Assembly: GCA_024637015.1 (NCBI GenBank)
Contig: JAGXGE010000015.1
Location: 124,001-188,000, forward strand
Source of the DNA: Aequorivita sp.
GTDB taxonomy: Bacteria; Bacteroidota; Bacteroidia; Flavobacteriales; Flavobacteriaceae
Reading direction: 5' to 3'
DNA: 64,000 nt
Position 1 is the stretch's first letter, and each line of letters opens with the position of its first letter. Positions 52,197-61,402 of the stretch are shown here, piece by piece. Below the pieces are notes generated by a model. It saw only the letters and a list, made by a program, of their open reading frames with translations, made no database searches and was not told the DNA's origin. A program made the translations under genes and the position numbers.

Positions 52197-53372
52197 TTAA
52201 GGAAGTAGAATTACCTCCAATTCATCATTTATAGCAATAGTAGTAACAGTCTCTGGCACAAAAACCAGGGCATTTGATACTGCAAAAGTGTGCAACATGG
52301 AAGAGTTCTGGCCTTCGAGAATGCTTACCTTGCCCTCATTATAAAAGGCTTTCAGAAACTGTGGCCTGCCCAGGCTACTTTTAAAACTTGAGGTTGAAAT
52401 TGCTTTTGTTCTTGCCAAGCTAAAGTTGGTGTCTCCAGATCGAATCTTCAAGGCCAAAAGAACATACAGATAAAAACAGCTTAGGAAGGCGGCTGGATTT
52501 CCTGGTAATGCAAAAATTAAAGTGTCTCCCTGCTTCCCAAAATAGAGTGGTTTCCCCGGCTTTTGATTTACCTTATAAAATAGTTCTTCAACACCTAATT
52601 CGTTAAGTGCTTTGCCTACAAAGTCGTAATCCCCCACCGAAATACCCCCAGAAATAAGGACGATATCCTTTGTCGCAATCATTTCTTTTAGGGTTGCTGC
52701 GGTTTCATTATAGTCATCTGTAATTTTCAGACTGCTAACATCTGTATAACCTAATTTGCGCAGCTGACTGAGCACCATTAGATTGTTACTTTCGTAAATC
52801 TTTCCTGGTTTTAGCGGCTGCCCGGCCTCCATCAATTCATTTCCGGTAGCTAGTAAACAAATAGCAGGATTTTTAAAAACATGTAGCTTGGTTATCCCTA
52901 AAGAGGCCATAAATCCTATTCCCGCTGCATTTATACGGGTGCCTTTTTTTAGGGCTACGGCACCTTCTACAACTTGCTCTCCCAACGGACGAATATTATC
53001 GTTTGGAGCAACCGCAGTCAGTACGGATATTTTAGCTGAAGAAGCACTAACTTTTTCTTGAACAACTACCGCATTTGCAGTACTGGGAACGCGAGCCCCT
53101 GTAAAGATTCTGACCGCTTCCCCTTTTTGAAGCACAGGCTCTTGCGGATCTCCGGCTTTTACTTCACCTATCAAGACGTATTCGTTGGAACTGTGAAGGT
53201 GCACCGCATAGCCGTCCATGGCAGATTGACGAAAAGGAGGCATAGCTATCGGCGAAATTATATCCTCAGCGACCACAAAATCCATGGCATCACCCAATTT
53301 AACCGCTACAACTTCAGAAGTCGGAACCGTGTGGTTTTTAATGTAAGCAAATGCGTCAGCTATAGAAATCAT
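52197..53372 (-). CDS. moeA: Molybdopterin molybdenumtransferase MoeA
   Basis: MoeA inserts molybdate into adenylated molybdopterin. Motifs are AMPPFRQSAMDGYAV near the N terminus, GARVPSTANAVVVQE, and SGGISVGDYDF with the conserved catalytic region, followed by KPGKPLYFG. I choose ATG 53372 (MISIADAFAYIK), giving 391 residues, the normal size; the frame is open 51 codons further into sequence that is not coding in character. It is the first gene of the nine-gene cofactor operon. No promoter is clear because the upstream region is repetitive. Confidence 0.94.
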   Translation of the reverse strand: MISIADAFAYIKNHTVPTSEVVAVKLGDAMDFVVAEDIISPIAMPPFRQSAMDGYAVHLHSSNEYVLIGEVKAGDPQEPVLQKGEAVRIFTGARVPSTANAVVVQEKVSASSAKISVLTAVAPNDNIRPLGEQVVEGAVALKKGTRINAAGIGFMASLGITKLHVFKNPAICLLATGNELMEAGQPLKPGKIYESNNLMVLSQLRKLGYTDVSSLKITDDYNETAATLKEMIATKDIVLISGGISVGDYDFVGKALNELGVEELFYKVNQKPGKPLYFGKQGDTLIFALPGNPAAFLSCFYLYVLLALKIRSGDTNFSLARTKAISTSSFKSSLGRPQFLKAFYNEGKVSILEGQNSSMLHTFAVSNALVFVPETVTTIAINDELEVILLP

Positions 53373-53487
53373 GGCAACCGTTATGTAATTGTAAATATAA
53401 CGAGAAATTTCAATTCCTGAATCAATTTTGCAACCCTTAATTAATATAGTGAATCGGAAGCCAGGAATCAAGAGGAAAGTTACTATG

Positions 53488-53908
53488 TACTTCGCACTTC
53501 GTCCTTCCCACTTCGTCCCTCGCACTTCCTATTTCGCCCATCAACCAACAACCGAAATCCCAAATCCCAAATCCCAAATTCCAAAAAAACTCACAAACTC
53601 ACAAACTCACAAACTCACAAATTCACACATTCACAAACTAACTTTCCCAATCAACCAACAACCATCAACCATCAACCATCAACCAACAACCATCAACCAA
53701 CAACCATCAACCAACAACCATCAACTAACTTCCCACTTCGTCCTTCCTATTTCGCCCAACAACCAACAACCGAAATCCCAAATCCCAAATCCCAAATTCC
53801 AAAAAAACTCACAAACTCACAAACTCACACATTCACAAACTAACTTTCCCAATCAACCATCAACCATCAACCATCAACTAACTTCCCACTTCGTACTTCT
53901 CACTTTTA
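53488..53908. repeat. Low-complexity tandem repeats of 7 and 8 bp in two related blocks
   Basis: The region is built from runs of AAATCCC (period 7), ACAAACTC (period 8) and AACCATC (period 7), with separate CACTTCGTCC pieces. Two blocks, about 53520-53720 and 53740-53890, repeat the same order of motifs. The single open frame across it is a by-product of repeat periodicity. No gene is supported. The octamer also occurs in the opposite orientation at 63686-63725. Confidence 0.9.
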
Positions 53909-54023
53909 AGGTCGTCAACCTATATCAGGGACGTACAATAGTGACTAATGACAATATCTTATGAATGAAATAGCATAAAGTTTGGGATTGTTATTGTACG
54001 CACGGACTATCTTTATAATTTTT

Positions 54024-54058
54024 TGCACAACAGTTGCATCCATTAAAATGTATATTTG
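54024..54058 (+). promoter_or_regulatory. Promoter and candidate metal-regulator operator for the efflux operon
   Basis: TGCACAACAGTTGCA (54024-54038) ends 12 bp before a perfect -7 element TATATTTG (54051-54058). The start codon of the first gene follows at 54068. A second site with the form TGCAC-N4-GTTGCA occurs at 60986-61000 with a similar spacing to its -7 element. The likely binder is the Fur-family protein encoded at 60569. Confidence 0.6.
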
Positions 54059-54067
54059 CTATAATTT

Positions 54068-54463
54068 ATGAAAATAATTGTTTCCATAACGATGTCATTT
54101 CTATTCCTTTTTCAAGGAATGGCAGCTAATATGGAGGTTTGTGAACAGATTGAAGAAATGTCGCATTTTCTTGCACATTATCAAGACCACAAGGAACTTG
54201 ACGGATATTCCTTCCTTGAATATGTTTACGAAGATTACCTAAACGATGATGGAGAGTTGGACGACCATCATCAGGATTCGGAGCACGGAGATGCACCTGT
54301 ACACAACGGTCATCAATGCTGCCAGCATCTTGTGTTCTTTACGCCTTTTCAACCTTCCGAGATTAGCGCTATTCCTAGCGAGGAACAAAACAAATTCAAT
54401 TATTACACTTTCCAATTAAATTCCAGATATCTGGAATCACTTTTCCAACCCCCTAAAGTTTAA
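54068..54463 (+). CDS. Small secreted His-rich protein of the metal efflux operon
   Basis: A signal peptide (MKIIVSITMSFLFLFQGMA) is followed by an acidic, His-rich region (DDHHQDSEHGDAPVHNGHQCC) suited to binding divalent metal. The C-terminal part is unremarkable. Proteins of this form often precede CzcA genes in Bacteroidota, and this one lies 92 bp upstream of the CzcA-type gene. It is likely a periplasmic metal-binding protein that feeds or buffers the efflux pump. The exact function is not known. Confidence 0.75.
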   Translation: MKIIVSITMSFLFLFQGMAANMEVCEQIEEMSHFLAHYQDHKELDGYSFLEYVYEDYLNDDGELDDHHQDSEHGDAPVHNGHQCCQHLVFFTPFQPSEISAIPSEEQNKFNYYTFQLNSRYLESLFQPPKV

Positions 54464-54555
54464 TGAATACCTGCAAAGGCAGGTGCTTATAAATTAAGTT
54501 GTCCATTTTATTCGTGGTTAGCTCACTACTATTTATAATTCATTAAACTTTTTCT

Positions 54556-57500
54556 ATGATTAACAAAATCATTTCATTCTCCATTAATAACAAGTTTATT
54601 ATTGGCTTATTCATAGCTGCACTTATAGGAACAGGTATTTGGTCTATGGCTACTATTAATTTGGGTTCTGTACCTGATATTACCAACAACCAAGTACAAG
54701 TGATTACTACTGCGCCAAACCTTGGCACGGAGGATATAGAGCAATTTGTTACCTATCCCGTAGAACTTGCAATGGCAAATCTTCCAGATGTTATTGAGCT
54801 TCGTTCGGTATCTCGCTTTGGATTGTCTGTGGTAACTATCGTTTTTAAAGATGAAGCGGGCACCTATCTACCCCGCCAATTGGTACAGGAAAAACTAACA
54901 GAAGTAAGCGATGATATACCCGAAGGCTTCGGAAAACCTTCCATGGCACCCATTACAACGGGTTTGGGCGAAATATATCAATACAGCTTAAAAGTTAAAA
55001 AGGGCTACGAAGATAAATTCGATGCCATGGAACTTCGCACCATACAGGATTGGATTGTAAAGCGGCAAATGGCATTGGTGCCCGGCGTTGTAGAAGTCAA
55101 TGCGTCTGGAGGCTTTGTAAAACAGTATGAAGTAGCCATAAGTCCCGATAAGCTAAAAAGCTTTGGCATCACCATGAACCAAGTTTTTGAGGCGCTTAAA
55201 AATAACAATGCCAATACGGGCGGCGCCTATATTGAAAAAAACCATCAGGCCAATTTTATCCGTGGCGAAGGCCTGGCCCGAAGTATTGAAGATCTGGAGA
55301 GCACCGTTGTTACTACGCAAAATGGCAGTCCTGTTTTGGTGCGTGATATAGCTGAAAAAGTAGGCTACGGCAATCAAGTGCGTTACGGTGCATTTACCCA
55401 AGACGGTCATGAAGCTGTTGGTGGCCAAATATTGATGCTGAAAGGACAAAGTCCAGGAGATGTAGTTGAAAATGTTGAACGCCGTATAAAGGAAATTCAA
55501 AAGTCACTTCCGGAAGGGGTGTATATAGAACCTTTTTTAAGCAGAAGTGAACTGATAGGAAGGACTACAAGAACGGTGGAAAAAAACCTGGTTGAAGGAT
55601 CGTTGATCGTAATATTTGTTTTGGTACTGCTGTTGGGAAGTTTCCGAGGGGGGTTGATAACTGCATCCGTAATTCCTTTGTCATTGTTGTTCGCATTTAT
55701 TTTCATGAAACAATTTGGAGTATGGGCAAACCTGATGTCCCTTGGCGCCATTGATTTCGGAATTATTGTGGATGGGGCAGTAATTATTGTGGAAGGAATG
55801 GTATTCCATATCCATCAACGAATGAAAAAATCAACCACTGTGATAGATCAGCCCGAAATGGATAAAATTGCCTACGAATCGGCAAGTACCATGATGAATT
55901 CTGCCTTTTTTGGTCAGTTGATTATCCTCATTGTATTTACGCCCATCCTTTTCTTAACAGGCGTGGAAGGAAAAATGTTCCGCCCCATGGCATTCACATT
56001 TGGTTTTGCGGTATTGGGGGCAATTATTCTTTGCCTTACCTATGTTCCAATGGTTTCGGCAATATTCCTAAAACCGGCAAAAAATCAAAATGGATGGTTC
56101 GCGAAGTTTGAAAATAAAATTGACGGCTTCAGTGATAAAATAATGTCTGCGCTAAATAGAGGGTATAAACCTCTATTGTCGTTTGCATTGCGCTTTAAGG
56201 CGGGCATCGTTATTGGCGCAGTTGCGCTGTTACTGATTGCAGGGTTTATTTTTAGCAATATGGGCGGCGAATTCATACCAAAATTTGATGAGGGAGATAT
56301 TGCAATGCAGGCCTTGGTAAAACCGGGAAGCAGTCTTACCGAATCTATAGAGGTTTCCAAAAAACTTCAAAATATAGTAAAGCAATTTCCGGAAGTTAAA
56401 ACGATGGTTTCGAGAATTGGGGTGGCAGAAATACCAACAGACCCAATGCCTATGGACATAGCCGATAGTTATATCATTCTTGAAAAGGACAAAAGCAAAT
56501 GGACTTCAGCAGACAGCAAGGAAGAGCTCATTGAAAATATTCAGGAAAAAATAGCTGTAATACCCGGCGTAAACTTCGTGTTTACACAACCTGTGGAATT
56601 GCGATTCAATGAACTCTTAACAGGTGTCCGTGAAGATGTAGCCATTAAATTATACGGAGAGGATTTAGGTGTTCTCGCCAATAAAATACAGGAAGTAGCA
56701 GCGGTAATCAGAACGGTTCCCGGGGCAGCAGATTTAAATGTAGAAGCCACGAGTGGTTTACCACAGATGACGGTGGAATACAACCGTGCTAAAATGGCGC
56801 AATACGGTGTAACTGTTAATAAGCTGAACGATTACGTAAGTGCTGCCTTTGCAGGGGAAAAGGCAAGCGTAATTTTTGAAGGCGAAAAAAGGTTTGATGT
56901 GGTCATTCGGTTGGCTGAGAAGTACAGGCAGGACATCAACAATCTGAAAGACCTATACATAGATTTGCCCAATGGCGCGCAGGTCCCGCTTAAGGAAGTG
57001 GCAGATATCAGTTATAAACCAGGGCCTATGCAAATTTCACGCGACAATACCTATCGTCGTATTTCGGTGGGTGTAAATGTGCGGGGTCGCGATGTAAAAT
57101 CGATGGTAGAGGAGATCCAGCAGAAGGTAGAAGCGAAAGTGGAACTACCCCCCGGATACTACATAACCTATGGCGGCTCTTTTGAAAACTTGCAAAGAGC
57201 ATCAGATCGTCTAATGATAGTGGTTCCCATTGCGCTTGCTTTGATATTTATACTGCTCTTTTTTGCCTTGGGTTCCTTTTCACAGTCGCTTATGATTTAT
57301 ATGGCGGTGCCATTGGCGGCCATTGGAGGTGTGTTTGCCCTTTGGATTCGAGGAATGCCTTTTAGCATTTCGGCAGGAGTTGGTTTTATCGTGCTCTTTG
57401 GAGTTGCGGTGTTGAACGGACTTGTATTGATAAATAAATTCAATGAATTAAAAGAAAACGGAATGACAAATTTAAAAGACAGAATATACGAAGCCACCCA

Positions 57501-58971
57501 TGAGCGTTTACGCCCCATACTGCTAACAGCAACAGCAGCCATTATGGGCTTTATCCCAATGGCGGTTTCTAATTCTGGAGGTGCCGAAGTGCAACGGCCT
57601 TTGGCCACGGTGGTCATTGGGGGCTTGCTTACCGCCACCTTTTTAACCCTTGTGGTATTGCCGGTATTGTACTATTGGCTCGAATCCAGAAAGGAAAAGA
57701 AAGCCAATGGAAGGGAGGTTAGTTACATCAATAAAAGCACCACGGTAATTACCATAATGTTGTTATTGGGTGGGGTGTTTTCATCTGGAAACACTTTTGC
57801 ACAGGATAAAAATAGTCTTGAAAAAAGCCCAGTTGCCTTCACCTTGGAAGACGCAATTGCAATGGCAAAGAAGAATTATCCTTCACTTAAAGAAAGTGAG
57901 GCCTTTATAGAACACGAACAGGCGATGAAGGGCACTAGTTTCGACCTTGGGAATACACAGGTTTTTACGGGAAAAGAAGAATACGGCAATAATCTTCCTG
58001 GAATACAGACTACCATTGGCGTACAGCAGGGCAATATTGATTTGCTTTCAGGTTTTTCAAAATCGAAGTTTTACAAAGAGCGTGTGGCTTTAGGCGAAAA
58101 ATTCTACGTCCTGAACGAACAGCAGTTAGTGCGCAATGTAATGCAGGCTTATGACCAAATAAATTACTACAAGGCCCAATTGCAATTTGCGGAACAGCTG
58201 GATAGCGTGTACGTTAATTTTAAAACGGCTGCCCAACTACGCTACGATACAGGAGAAACGGGCAAATTGGAGTTTATTGCAGCGTCTTCGGAATATCAGC
58301 AGATTCAGGTATTAAGGCAACAGGCTTATGACGATATAGAGATTGCCAAAAGGGGCTTAAAACAATATTTGGGTACAGCGGAAACTATTGAAACCGTTTC
58401 AGATTCCTATGAACCCTTAGAATTTATGACTGTCACAGATTCCGTTTCAGTGGCAAACAACCCTGTTTTGCAGTATTCCCTACAAAATGCAGAAGTTAGT
58501 AAAGCCAATATAAGTGTTGAGAAATCGCAATTTCTTCCCAAGTTCAGTTTGTCCTATGGCAGACAAGTGGTAGATGATGTTTCTGGATTCAACACTTATC
58601 AAGCGGGGATAAGCATTCCCCTGTGGTTTTTTCCACAACAAGCAAGGGTAAAAGCAGCGAGGGCAGAGGCAATGGTTGCAGAAAACCAATATCTGGAGCA
58701 AAAGGCAACTACTGAAAGTAAGGTTTCTCAATTGCTTAAATCACTTGAAAAAACAAAGAAGATATTGCAGTATTATGAAGAAGGAGCCTTGGTCTTATCA
58801 GACGAGCAGATTGCTACGGCACAATTGGCATCCAAGGAAGGCGAAATAGACTACGTTAACTATATCACTATCCTTAACAGTGCCATCAGGATAAAACAGA
58901 GTCATTTGCAATACGTAAATCAATATAACCAACAAGCCATTGAGGTACAGTACCAATTGGGAAATTTATAA
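54556..58971 (+). CDS. czcA: CzcA-type metal efflux RND pump fused to a TolC-like outer-membrane channel
   Basis: Residues 1-1050 are an HME-RND pump with 12 membrane spans. The fourth span reads DFGIIVDGAVIIVE (about residues 400-413), the Asp-Asp-Glu pattern of pumps for Zn, Co and Cd rather than Cu or Ag. Residues about 1063-1085 form a signal-like hydrophobic segment ending TFAQ, and the rest (to 1471) is an outer-membrane factor of the TolC type with long coiled coils (MAYDQINYYKAQLQFAEQL; TESKVSQLLKSLEKTKKI). The fusion is a known Bacteroidota arrangement. It lies 20 bp before czcB. It would act in the inner membrane, periplasm and outer membrane. Confidence 0.95.
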   Translation: MINKIISFSINNKFIIGLFIAALIGTGIWSMATINLGSVPDITNNQVQVITTAPNLGTEDIEQFVTYPVELAMANLPDVIELRSVSRFGLSVVTIVFKDEAGTYLPRQLVQEKLTEVSDDIPEGFGKPSMAPITTGLGEIYQYSLKVKKGYEDKFDAMELRTIQDWIVKRQMALVPGVVEVNASGGFVKQYEVAISPDKLKSFGITMNQVFEALKNNNANTGGAYIEKNHQANFIRGEGLARSIEDLESTVVTTQNGSPVLVRDIAEKVGYGNQVRYGAFTQDGHEAVGGQILMLKGQSPGDVVENVERRIKEIQKSLPEGVYIEPFLSRSELIGRTTRTVEKNLVEGSLIVIFVLVLLLGSFRGGLITASVIPLSLLFAFIFMKQFGVWANLMSLGAIDFGIIVDGAVIIVEGMVFHIHQRMKKSTTVIDQPEMDKIAYESASTMMNSAFFGQLIILIVFTPILFLTGVEGKMFRPMAFTFGFAVLGAIILCLTYVPMVSAIFLKPAKNQNGWFAKFENKIDGFSDKIMSALNRGYKPLLSFALRFKAGIVIGAVALLLIAGFIFSNMGGEFIPKFDEGDIAMQALVKPGSSLTESIEVSKKLQNIVKQFPEVKTMVSRIGVAEIPTDPMPMDIADSYIILEKDKSKWTSADSKEELIENIQEKIAVIPGVNFVFTQPVELRFNELLTGVREDVAIKLYGEDLGVLANKIQEVAAVIRTVPGAADLNVEATSGLPQMTVEYNRAKMAQYGVTVNKLNDYVSAAFAGEKASVIFEGEKRFDVVIRLAEKYRQDINNLKDLYIDLPNGAQVPLKEVADISYKPGPMQISRDNTYRRISVGVNVRGRDVKSMVEEIQQKVEAKVELPPGYYITYGGSFENLQRASDRLMIVVPIALALIFILLFFALGSFSQSLMIYMAVPLAAIGGVFALWIRGMPFSISAGVGFIVLFGVAVLNGLVLINKFNELKENGMTNLKDRIYEATHERLRPILLTATAAIMGFIPMAVSNSGGAEVQRPLATVVIGGLLTATFLTLVVLPVLYYWLESRKEKKANGREVSYINKSTTVITIMLLLGGVFSSGNTFAQDKNSLEKSPVAFTLEDAIAMAKKNYPSLKESEAFIEHEQAMKGTSFDLGNTQVFTGKEEYGNNLPGIQTTIGVQQGNIDLLSGFSKSKFYKERVALGEKFYVLNEQQLVRNVMQAYDQINYYKAQLQFAEQLDSVYVNFKTAAQLRYDTGETGKLEFIAASSEYQQIQVLRQQAYDDIEIAKRGLKQYLGTAETIETVSDSYEPLEFMTVTDSVSVANNPVLQYSLQNAEVSKANISVEKSQFLPKFSLSYGRQVVDDVSGFNTYQAGISIPLWFFPQQARVKAARAEAMVAENQYLEQKATTESKVSQLLKSLEKTKKILQYYEEGALVLSDEQIATAQLASKEGEIDYVNYITILNSAIRIKQSHLQYVNQYNQQAIEVQYQLGNL

Positions 58972-58990
58972 TCTAAAAAGGGAATAAAAA

Positions 58991-60184
58991 ATGAAACATA
59001 TAAGAATCATAAGTGCAATAGCCACCATCATTTTATTGATGGCCTGCAACAACAAGCCCGAAGGTGAATCGGGCGAGAATGAAAAGCAAACATCCCAACA
59101 TTCCAAAGGCGAGGAAGGTGTTGTTGAAATTACCCAGCAACAGGCAGAAACAGTTGGTCTTGAAATGAAAGCTTTGGAACAAAGAAACTTGGGCAACACT
59201 ATAAAAGTTACGGGCCAATTGGAATTGTTTCCACAGGATAGGGCGAATATAAGTCCCTTTGTGGGCGGGAACGTCCGTTCCATCAATGTGATTGAGGGGG
59301 ACGAAGTAAAAAAAGGACAAGTTTTGGCCTATTTAGAGCACCCGGACATTATTAGTATGCAGCAGGAATTTCAAGAAAAGAATGATGAACTCGTTTTCCT
59401 CAATCAGGATTTTGAGCGCAAAAAAATCCTTCACGAAAAAGGAGTCTCTTCTGGAAGGGAATTCCAGATGGCGCAATCCAAATTCCGAACTACTACCTCC
59501 AGTGTTAACGGATTGCGTTCAAAGTTGAACCTATTGGGCATAAATACCCGCAAGGTTTTGGAAGGTCAGATTTACTCAGCAGTGCCCATTACTTCACCCA
59601 TTGGCGGTTTTGTGGATGAGGTAATGGTCAGCCTTGGCGATTATGTAGCTCCACAGACCAAAATGTTCACGGTAAGCGACAATTCAGAAATCCATGCCGA
59701 CTTTAAAGTATATGAAAAAGACATCCATAAAGTAAAGGAAGGACAGGAGATATACTTTACAGTGGCATCAAAACCTGACGAACTTTTAAGGGCAAAAATA
59801 CACGCCATTGGCAAAACTTTTGAAACAGACCCCAAGGCATTGCACGTTCATGCGGACGTTCACAACGAGGATAAAGAGCTGCTTCCGGGAATGTATGTGG
59901 AAGGTAGGATTGTACAAGAACAAAAAATGGTATATTCAGTACCAGAGGAAGCCATAATCAAAGAAGGCGAACAGTCTTATATTTTTATTTTAAAGGAAGA
60001 AGGCAAAAAAGAAACAGGCAAAATGAAATTTAAAATGATTCCAGTAAGTATTGGCATCAGCGATTTGGGTTTTGTGGAAGTCAACCTTCCTGCGAATGTT
60101 CCAAAGCGAGTAAAAGTGGTAACTAAAGGCGCATATACCTTATCATCAGAAATGATAAAAGGAGAACTGGAACACGGGCATTAA
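58991..60184 (+). CDS. czcB: Periplasmic adaptor of the metal efflux pump
   Basis: This membrane-fusion protein links pump and channel. An N-terminal lipoprotein signal is likely (IILLMACNN with a lipobox Cys), followed by barrel-sandwich halves (GNVRSINVIEGDEVKKGQVLA and GGFVDEVMVSLGDYVAP), a helical hairpin between them, and a beta-barrel and proximal domain (VPEEAIIKEGEQSYIF). The 397-residue length is typical. It shares a transcript with the fused pump gene and has a short spacer before the PII-like gene. Confidence 0.93.
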   Translation: MKHIRIISAIATIILLMACNNKPEGESGENEKQTSQHSKGEEGVVEITQQQAETVGLEMKALEQRNLGNTIKVTGQLELFPQDRANISPFVGGNVRSINVIEGDEVKKGQVLAYLEHPDIISMQQEFQEKNDELVFLNQDFERKKILHEKGVSSGREFQMAQSKFRTTTSSVNGLRSKLNLLGINTRKVLEGQIYSAVPITSPIGGFVDEVMVSLGDYVAPQTKMFTVSDNSEIHADFKVYEKDIHKVKEGQEIYFTVASKPDELLRAKIHAIGKTFETDPKALHVHADVHNEDKELLPGMYVEGRIVQEQKMVYSVPEEAIIKEGEQSYIFILKEEGKKETGKMKFKMIPVSIGISDLGFVEVNLPANVPKRVKVVTKGAYTLSSEMIKGELEHGH

Positions 60185-60218
60185 GCAAATAATATGCATT
60201 CAGAAAAATATTTTTAAG

Positions 60219-60557
60219 ATGAAAGAAATAAAAGCATTTGTAAAGCCAAACAGGATACAAAAAGTAATCGATGCCCTTACCAACAGCGGATTTAAAAGTA
60301 TGACGCTGTCCCAAGCTGAGGGCACAGGGGCCTTTAAGTCAAAAGGAGCAAAACCATCTCTTGATTTTCACATAACGGACAGTCCTGTGGTAAAGTTGGA
60401 ACTGGTTTGTCAAAATGAGGATGCGCAAAATGCCATAGACCTTATTATCGCCAATGGTAAAACCAATGAGCAGGGCGATGGTATTATTTATATGGTGAAC
60501 ATAGAAGATGCCTTTCAGATAAAAACAGGAGCATCCCTAAAGCAAAGTGATATTTAG
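60219..60557 (+). CDS. PII-like protein of the metal-efflux-linked type
   Basis: The N terminus MKEIKAFVKPNRIQKVIDAL is that of the PII family, and the beta strands VVKLELVCQNEDAQNAIDLI and DGIIYMVNIEDAFQI match too. The T-loop is short and has no uridylylation Tyr, so it is not a classical GlnB/GlnK. A diverged PII group found near heavy-metal efflux genes fits better. It may bind a nucleotide or metal and gate the CzcA pump. It lies 34 bp after czcB and 11 bp before the Fur-family gene. Note that the window's Amt gene is 35 kb away. Confidence 0.88.
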   Translation: MKEIKAFVKPNRIQKVIDALTNSGFKSMTLSQAEGTGAFKSKGAKPSLDFHITDSPVVKLELVCQNEDAQNAIDLIIANGKTNEQGDGIIYMVNIEDAFQIKTGASLKQSDI

Positions 60558-60568
60558 ACTTATATACA

Positions 60569-60982
60569 ATGAATGAGATAGAAAAATTTTTAGAGGATAA
60601 AAAGGTTCGCCCAACGGCAATGCGAATTCTCATATATAAATTTTTGGCACAAAAAGAGGTTGCAGTAGCACTTACCGATATTGAGAATGCTTTTGCCAAG
60701 GCAGATAGAACTACTTTATACAGAACCCTGAAAACTTTTGAAGAAAACGGAATCGTTCACCAAATAGACGATGGCACGGGGATTTCAAAATATGCCCTAT
60801 GCGAAAAAGACTGCAATTGCGAAATAGAACAGGATTTACATCTGCATTTTCATTGTTCAAACTGTAATGAAACCGTTTGCCTTACGGAGCATAAAATACC
60901 ACATATAAACCTGCCGGAAGGCTATGTGGCTGAAGACGTTAATCTTGTGGTTAAAGGAATTTGCGAGAAATGTAGCAATTAA
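60569..60982 (+). CDS. Fur-family metal-responsive regulator
   Basis: The DNA-binding domain reads VRPTAMRILIYKFLAQKEVA with ADRTTLYRTLKTFEENGIVHQI. The metal-binding half has HLHFHCSNCNE and CEKCSN, the structural zinc cysteines, plus an extra CEKDCNCE. The 137-residue length is normal. It lies within the efflux cluster and is the best candidate to bind the TGCAC-N4-GTTGCA sites at 54024 and 60986. Its metal (Zn, Fe or other) cannot be told from sequence alone. Confidence 0.93.
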   Translation: MNEIEKFLEDKKVRPTAMRILIYKFLAQKEVAVALTDIENAFAKADRTTLYRTLKTFEENGIVHQIDDGTGISKYALCEKDCNCEIEQDLHLHFHCSNCNETVCLTEHKIPHINLPEGYVAEDVNLVVKGICEKCSN

Positions 60983-60985
60983 AAA

Positions 60986-61021
60986 TGCACTTTCGTTGCA
61001 TTTGATATTTAAGTAACTTTA
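60986..61021 (+). promoter_or_regulatory. Second metal-regulator operator and promoter
   Basis: TGCACTTTCGTTGCA (60986-61000) has the same TGCAC-N4-GTTGCA form as the site at 54024. It ends 13 bp before TAACTTTA (61014-61021), a near-perfect -7 element. The next gene starts with GTG at 61035. The site starts four bases after the Fur-family stop, so the last two genes of the cluster have their own regulated promoter. Confidence 0.6.
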
Positions 61022-61034
61022 TAAAAAAACTAGT

Positions 61035-61391
61035 GTGATAGACTTACTTAAAACCGAAAAGGAAAATTTGATTGCCGCCACTTTGGAAGGCAAAATCTCT
61101 AAAAGCGATGTGGAACTGATGCATACACGCATCCACGAAATTCTTAATAAAAACCAGAAAGTAGACTTCTATTTTGAAATGCACGATTTCCACGGTTACG
61201 ACCTGGAAGGTCTTTGGGCAGATTTAAAAGTAGATGCATCCCATCTTTCCGATTACGGCAATATGGCATTTGTAGGGGAAAAGAAATGGCAGGAATGGGC
61301 AGCAAAAGCTGCCAATTTTTTTACGAGCTCTGAAGTGCAATTCTTCGAATTGAAGGATAAGGAACTAGCAAAAAAATGGATTGCTCAATAA
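61035..61391 (+). CDS. STAS/SpoIIAA-like protein
   Basis: This 118-residue protein begins with GTG and resembles the small STAS/SEC14-type proteins found beside metal and transport genes (KVDFYFEMHDFHGYDLEGLWADLK, MAFVGEKKWQEWAAKAANFF, VQFFELKDKELAKKWI). It has no signal peptide. It likely binds a lipid or nucleotide or acts as a small adaptor. It is 11 bp upstream of the P-type ATPase gene, so a link to metal transport is likely but not proven. Confidence 0.85.
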   Translation: MIDLLKTEKENLIAATLEGKISKSDVELMHTRIHEILNKNQKVDFYFEMHDFHGYDLEGLWADLKVDASHLSDYGNMAFVGEKKWQEWAAKAANFFTSSEVQFFELKDKELAKKWIAQ

Positions 61392-61402
61392 TTTAAAAAT
61401 GT

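Noticed and set aside
53488-53908. CRISPR array
   Set aside because: The repeats are 7-8 bp tandem units without spacers, and no cas genes are present.
53428-53964. 178-codon frame on the + strand
   Set aside because: It is made of tandem AAATCCC, ACAAACTC and AACCATC repeats and has no protein-like composition; periodicity explains its openness.
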